NCBI GenBank assembly: GCA_910586555.1
Contig: CAJUJY010000064.1
Span: forward strand, 1 to 19,358
DNA length: 19,358 nt
Direction of reading: 5' to 3'
Source: an uncultured Lachnospiraceae bacterium
GTDB lineage: Bacteria; Bacillota; Clostridia; Lachnospirales; Lachnospiraceae
Positions within the stretch are counted from its first letter, which is position 1, and each line of letters opens with the position of its first letter. Shown here piece by piece: positions 15,508 to 19,358 of this stretch. The position numbers were made by a program, and so were the translations under genes. Below the pieces are notes generated by a model. The model saw nothing but the letters and a program-made list of their open reading frames with translations, was not told the DNA's origin and made no database searches.

Positions 15508-17451
15508 TCACTGCCCTGCTACACCATAATCCTTATTGGCAAAGCCGCCTTTTGGGGCTTCAAGCAGCCTTCCGTCCTTAGTTGACGGGAGTTTTATTGT
15601 CAAAGCTTTATTCTTCTTAGGTTTTTTAGCGCTTTTACCAGGATATAAGCCTAAGAACGGGAGCACATCTTCCATTACATCACTTGCAAATTCAGTTGCA
15701 TAAGTGCTGTGTGCCTGGTCTTCAACATAAGGTTCATCTATAATTACATAAATTACTACTTCAGGATTGTCTGCTGGTGTGCAGCCAATAAACGAAACAA
15801 GGTAGTTGCCTTCACCTCTTGGCTGTTTCTCAGCAGTACCAGTCTTTCCGCCTATATCATATCCTTTAACCCTTGCCGGGCTTGCAGTGCCGTCTTCATC
15901 GGATACTGTCTTATATAAATAGTTTCTAAGGGTTTTACTTGTTTCTTCTGTTATAACACGCCTTACAAGCATATTATCATTAGAAGAAACCACTGCACCT
16001 GCTTCTGTGTTAATCTCTTTTACTACATGCGGCTGGTAATAAACCCCTCCGTTTACCACTGCTGAAAAAGCGGCTGCCATCTGTACCATTGTAACAGTCT
16101 GGCTTTGTCCGAAACTTGAAGTTGCAAGCTGTACAGGGCCCATTGTATTTTCGGTAAATACTGCGCCTGTTGCTTCACCAGGAAGATCTATGCCTGTCTT
16201 CCCTCCTAGCCCGAAATTATTAATATAACTAAGGAACTTTGTTTTGCCAAGCCCCTTTCCAAGAGCCATAAGCACATCATTACATGACCATTTAAGTGCC
16301 TGGCAGATACTTGTATAACCATGTCCGCCCCTTGCATGGGCAACACATTTAATATACCTGTCGGCTACCTGCTGCCCGCCATCACACCTGTAATACCTGC
16401 CATCAGAAGTAACGCCTTCATCTAATGCAGCAGCAACAGTAAGCGGTTTTAATGTAGAACCAGGTTCATATGAATCACTTATGCAGTAATTCCTCCAGAG
16501 TGCATTAAGCTTCTCAAGCTTCTTCTCCTCACTCATTTTTTCAAGTTTGCTTTCAGAATAAAAATCTGATAAATCCCTTGGGTTATTTAAATCATAAAAC
16601 GGGTATGATGCCATTGCATATATTTCACCATTATTTGGATTCATTATAATACAGCCTATATTCTCAGAACCAGTTTCTTTCTCGAACTTCTCCATATGCT
16701 GTTCAAGTATGCCCTGTACATTGACATCTATTGTAGACACTACTGTATTGCCATTAACAGCAGGTTTAACAGTCTGTACCAGGTTAAGGCCCGAATCAAA
16801 ATACCCGTATTTCCTGCCATAAGAGCCAGTTAATGCAGAATTATATTCCCTTTCTATGCCCCATGCCCCTTCTTCATTAGAAGTACAAAAACCTGTCACA
16901 TCACATGCAACTGTTGAATATGGATAGTTTCTTACATATTCCTCTTCAAACCATACTCCTTTTATATGCTTTTCATCCTTTTTTTGCAGATTTTCAAACT
17001 TTTCTACACTGTCTGCGCCAAGGTGCTTGAATTTCTTCATAACATAATACTGTGATGAAGGGTTTTTCTTAAGGATTTTCTTAATCCTCTTATCTGGAAT
17101 CCCAAATGCCTTACTAATTGCTTCAAGCGTAGGCTCTAAAAATGTCTGGTCAGACAGTATAAGCTTAGGATCTATTATAAGGTTATAAACTTTTATGCTT
17201 GTTGCAAGCTTATTGCCATTCCTGTCTGTAATATCCCCTCTTTTATATTGTACTACATTGCTTACATAGCTCTGCTGTGCAAGTACCTTTTTCTCATATG
17301 CATCACCTTTGTCCCCGCCAAGGTAAACAATCCGCACCATAAGCACAATAAATGCTAATAATACCATTGCAAAAACAAATAAAAGCCTTACATACATAAA
17401 TTTTTTTGCTACACGTACATTTCTTCTTGTATCTGATGCTTTTCTTGCCAT
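15508..17451 (-). CDS. Class B penicillin-binding protein (first of the tandem; FtsI/PBP2B type)
   Basis: A 647-residue transpeptidase with one membrane segment (about 20-43), a dimerisation domain starting RGDITDRNGNKLATS (71-85), and the catalytic motifs STLK (Ser332, Lys335), SCN (389-391) and KTG (536-538). The C-terminus, after about residue 605, is a Lys-rich tail (KKPKKNK) without a recognisable PASTA domain. Position directly after the ftsL-like gene fits the septal PBP that works with FtsW. I start it at the ATG at 17449-17451, which follows GTGGGGA; a longer frame to 17496 would overlap the ftsL-like gene. The gap to that gene is 22 nt. Assignment as the vegetative rather than the sporulation enzyme is inferred from gene order. 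Confidence 0.93.
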   Translation of the reverse strand: MARKASDTRRNVRVAKKFMYVRLLFVFAMVLLAFIVLMVRIVYLGGDKGDAYEKKVLAQQSYVSNVVQYKRGDITDRNGNKLATSIKVYNLIIDPKLILSDQTFLEPTLEAISKAFGIPDKRIKKILKKNPSSQYYVMKKFKHLGADSVEKFENLQKKDEKHIKGVWFEEEYVRNYPYSTVACDVTGFCTSNEEGAWGIEREYNSALTGSYGRKYGYFDSGLNLVQTVKPAVNGNTVVSTIDVNVQGILEQHMEKFEKETGSENIGCIIMNPNNGEIYAMASYPFYDLNNPRDLSDFYSESKLEKMSEEKKLEKLNALWRNYCISDSYEPGSTLKPLTVAAALDEGVTSDGRYYRCDGGQQVADRYIKCVAHARGGHGYTSICQALKWSCNDVLMALGKGLGKTKFLSYINNFGLGGKTGIDLPGEATGAVFTENTMGPVQLATSSFGQSQTVTMVQMAAAFSAVVNGGVYYQPHVVKEINTEAGAVVSSNDNMLVRRVITEETSKTLRNYLYKTVSDEDGTASPARVKGYDIGGKTGTAEKQPRGEGNYLVSFIGCTPADNPEVVIYVIIDEPYVEDQAHSTYATEFASDVMEDVLPFLGLYPGKSAKKPKKNKALTIKLPSTKDGRLLEAPKGGFANKDYGVAGQ

Positions 17452-17473
17452 AAAAATCCCCACGCCAGACCAG

Positions 17474-17971
17474 TTAGTTACCTGGCCCAGGCACATCTGC
17501 GTACTGTTTTACCATATCACTCTTTTTATTCTTATATTTATATACTTTATTTCCATCTGCCATAACCATATGGAGCTTTTTGGTTGCCCGTTTATATATT
17601 TCAGCAAGGTCAACACTTGCAAGTATTTCATTGTATTTTATATTATTTTTTTCCTGCTGTTTTTCAATCTCTGCCTGCATTGATACAATTTCTTTCTTCA
17701 TGCTGTGCACTGTATTATGTGTATGGATATATGCAAATGCCACAAACATTACAATACATAATGCACAAAGCATAAATACAAATGATGCCCCGTCAATCCC
17801 TGGCATTCTTGCAGGCTGCCTTTCAGGACGCCTCTGCGGCCTGTACTTTGGTACTTCCCTTTCCCTTCTCTTTGGGACAGCGTTTAATTGTCTTACTGTA
17901 TTTCCATCAATGCCATTATAGTAATTCCCTGTATTTTTTCCTCCCACCCGGCGGTTTGATCTGTCAGCCAT
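17474..17971 (-). CDS. ftsL: FtsL-like cell division protein
   Basis: A 165-residue bitopic protein. An Arg-rich cytoplasmic stretch of about 60 residues precedes one membrane segment (about 62-82), then a coiled-coil-like region (HSMKKEIVSMQAEIEKQQEKN, about 89-110 with heptad spacing) and a short tail ending in Pro-Gly. FtsL has little sequence identity between species and is recognised by this layout and by standing between rsmH and the septal PBP, as here. It pairs with DivIC through the coiled coil and activates the FtsW-PBP synthase. AGAGGAGGCG precedes the ATG. The gap after rsmH is 13 nt. Confidence 0.85.
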   Translation of the reverse strand: MADRSNRRVGGKNTGNYYNGIDGNTVRQLNAVPKRREREVPKYRPQRRPERQPARMPGIDGASFVFMLCALCIVMFVAFAYIHTHNTVHSMKKEIVSMQAEIEKQQEKNNIKYNEILASVDLAEIYKRATKKLHMVMADGNKVYKYKNKKSDMVKQYADVPGPGN

Positions 17972-17984
17972 ATAAACGCCTCCT

Positions 17985-18920
17985 CTAATTATGTCTGAAA
18001 ATTCTTAGTTTTGCACTTTTGGAACGTGGGTTTCGTTCCATTTCTTCTTCACTTGGAATTAATGGCTTTTTACTTATTACCCTGCCTTTAGAAACATTGC
18101 CACATACACACACTGGAAAGTCCGGCGGGCATGTACAAGGATTTTCAGCTTTGCGGAAAGCCTGTTTTACAATTCTGTCTTCAAGTGAATGGAATGTAAT
18201 TATGCAAAATCTTCCACCAGGCTTTAAAATATCAATCATATCACCAATGCTTCCTGAAAGCACATCTAATTCATGGTTCACTTCTATCCTGACTGCCTGG
18301 AAAGTTCTTTTAGCCGGGTTCCCTCCCCGCTTTTTAAACTTCATTGGTACAGACTGGCATACAATCCCTGCCAGCCTTTCTGTCGTAAGTATTGGATTTA
18401 TGGCACGCTCTGCCACTATATGTTTTGCAATATTTTTAGCAAACTTATCTTCACCATAATCCCTTATTATATGAAACAGCTTGTCCTCAGGGTATGTATT
18501 CACAACATCAGCAGCAGTAAGTTTCTGTCTGTTATCCATACGCATGTCAAGTGGTGCATCCATGCGGTATGAAAAACCCCTTTCTGCTGTGTCAAGCTGG
18601 AATGATGACACCCCTAAATCAAGAAGTATGCCATCAACCTTATAAATACCCATTCTCTTAAGGGCTGGTACCATATCAGAGTAATTATCCCTTATTATTG
18701 TTACTTTGCTTCCAAATACATGGAGTTTTTCTTCACCTGCATTTACAGCATCCCCATCCTGGTCCATACCTATATAACGGCCAGTACTTCCAAGCTTTTC
18801 ACATATCCTGAAGCCATGCCCTGCACCGCCCATTGTACCATCTGCATAAATCCCATCCTGTTTTACTGCAAGCCCTTCTATAACTTCTTCAAGCAGCACA
18901 GGTTTATGTACAAATTCCAT
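17985..18920 (-). CDS. rsmH: 16S rRNA (cytosine(1402)-N(4))-methyltransferase
   Basis: A 311-residue SAM-dependent methyltransferase (formerly MraW) that modifies C1402 in the decoding centre of 16S rRNA. Motifs are HKPVLLEEVI at the start, the SAM-binding loop DGTMGGAGH (27-35), GMDQDGDAV, LLDLGVSSFQLD, RTFQAVRIEVNHEL and FHSLEDRIVK, all typical of the family. A perfect AGGAGG lies 5 nt before the ATG. It is the first gene of the dcw transcription unit here; the usual upstream mraZ is missing. Length is normal for the family. Confidence 0.97.
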   Translation of the reverse strand: MEFVHKPVLLEEVIEGLAVKQDGIYADGTMGGAGHGFRICEKLGSTGRYIGMDQDGDAVNAGEEKLHVFGSKVTIIRDNYSDMVPALKRMGIYKVDGILLDLGVSSFQLDTAERGFSYRMDAPLDMRMDNRQKLTAADVVNTYPEDKLFHIIRDYGEDKFAKNIAKHIVAERAINPILTTERLAGIVCQSVPMKFKKRGGNPAKRTFQAVRIEVNHELDVLSGSIGDMIDILKPGGRFCIITFHSLEDRIVKQAFRKAENPCTCPPDFPVCVCGNVSKGRVISKKPLIPSEEEMERNPRSKSAKLRIFRHN

Positions 18921-19154
18921 AGCGGCCTCCTGTTTAGTGTTGTAATTAACAGTTATCTGCTTCCTTGTAATAATCTTCCCCGGTTTTCTTACAGATAATC
19001 TTCCATTTTATATATAATTCTTTTATCCTACAGGAATAATTGTTCTGCCGTTTGCATAAACAGCATGTCCACATGTCCCATAAATATATAAATATGGTAT
19101 ATATCCCTGTTTTAAGCCAGCCAGTACGGCTTTTTCCCCATTCTTATACACTTA
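18921..19154 (-). promoter_or_regulatory. Long structured leader of the dcw operon, without mraZ
   Basis: About 230 nt lie between the predicted transcription start and rsmH, with no gene of credible length. Three small structures are visible. GCTGTTT (19058-19064) and AAACGGC (19047-19053) give a 7-bp hairpin with an AUGC loop. CATGTCC occurs twice in tandem at 19064-19070 and 19072-19078. TTATCTGC (18953-18960) can pair with ACAGATAA (18991-18998) near the ribosome binding site, 8 bp with one G-U. Minus-strand frames of 17 and 5 codons are present but lack support as genes. The leader might fold for regulation; no known riboswitch or T-box pattern was recognised. Confidence 0.45.
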
Positions 19155-19160
19155 TAAATT

Positions 19161-19189
19161 ATAATATAACTTTCAAGTAAATTTAGCAA
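19161..19189 (-). promoter_or_regulatory. Sigma-A-type promoter of the dcw operon
   Basis: On the minus strand TTGCTA (19184-19189) and TATTAT (19161-19166) are 17 nt apart, in a strongly AT-rich context. Predicted start of transcription is near 19154. It is the best promoter seen upstream of rsmH. Confidence 0.7.
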
Positions 19190-19358
19190 GTATTTTTTAT
19201 TAAACTTGTTATATTTTTAACCTGCCGTCCATTTAGCCGGCTTTAACCACAGTTTTTGTTATATTCTGGTTCTATATTACATATATTTTATTTTTATATA
19301 ATTATAGTAAACGGTGGATAGCATGTACCTATACAAAATCCGAACCATCCTGTATCAT
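19190..19358. other. Upstream region, no assigned gene
   Basis: About 170 nt of AT-rich DNA to the window edge. It holds the palindrome AGCCGGCT (19235-19242) and two copies of TTTAACC on the plus strand (19216-19222 and 19242-19248, 26 bp apart). At the very edge a plus-strand ATG (19323) follows GGTGGATAGC and stays open for 12 codons to the end, so a divergent gene could begin there, but this is too short to call. No mraZ sequence is seen on either strand. Confidence 0.4.

Noticed and set aside
19030..19083. A 17-codon minus-strand frame in the dcw leader containing Met-Leu-Phe-Met, like the start of MraZ
   Set aside because: The resemblance is four residues long, the following residues do not match MraZ, and no ribosome binding site is seen.
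19323..19358. Possible start of a divergent plus-strand gene
   Set aside because: Only 12 open codons are visible before the window ends, and no promoter of good quality was found.

Overview
The window carries one long co-directional block of genes, all on the minus strand. It is AT-rich, with strong AGGAGG-type ribosome binding sites. The gene content suggests a Clostridia-type Firmicute, most like Lachnospiraceae: a division and cell-wall (dcw) cluster with two tandem class B penicillin-binding proteins, DivIB, no ftsA, and an ECF sigma factor paired with a DUF4179-like membrane protein. This placement is by recognition of protein families, not by a database search.

In transcription order (right to left), a sigma-A-type promoter at about 19161-19189 drives a leader of about 230 nt and then rsmH, an ftsL-like gene, two class B PBP genes, mraY, murD, ftsW and ftsQ/divIB. 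A second good promoter lies directly before ftsZ, which appears to start at a TTG codon. Together these genes make and polymerise septal peptidoglycan: MraY makes lipid I, MurD adds D-Glu to the precursor, FtsW with a class B PBP is the septal synthase, FtsL and DivIB form the regulatory bridge, and FtsZ is the ring. mraZ, which normally precedes rsmH, is not present, and murG is absent from between ftsW and ftsQ.

Below ftsZ and a hairpin terminator lies a second group: a CPBP-family intramembrane protease, a cytoplasmic PAS-GGDEF-EAL protein with intact EAL residues and a degenerate GGDEF, a secreted ComEC-type metallo-beta-lactamase lipoprotein, miaB (tRNA methylthiotransferase) and a dGTPase-like HD protein. 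A terminator follows. The left end holds what looks like a decayed signalling pair: an ECF sigma factor with only region 2, joined by a 13-nt overlap to the membrane and extracytoplasmic part of a DUF4179-like regulator.

No tRNA, rRNA, CRISPR array, insertion sequence or obvious phage gene was seen. I found no clearly new multi-gene system. The most notable features are the sigma/regulator junction, paired palindromes before the protease gene, a hairpin between the two PBP genes, the missing mraZ with a structured leader, and the two-domain metallo-beta-lactamase lipoprotein. Start codons were revised from the longest reading frame for seven genes (ftsZ, murD, the first PBP, the CPBP protease, the lipoprotein, the sigma fragment and, tentatively, no others) on the basis of ribosome binding sites.
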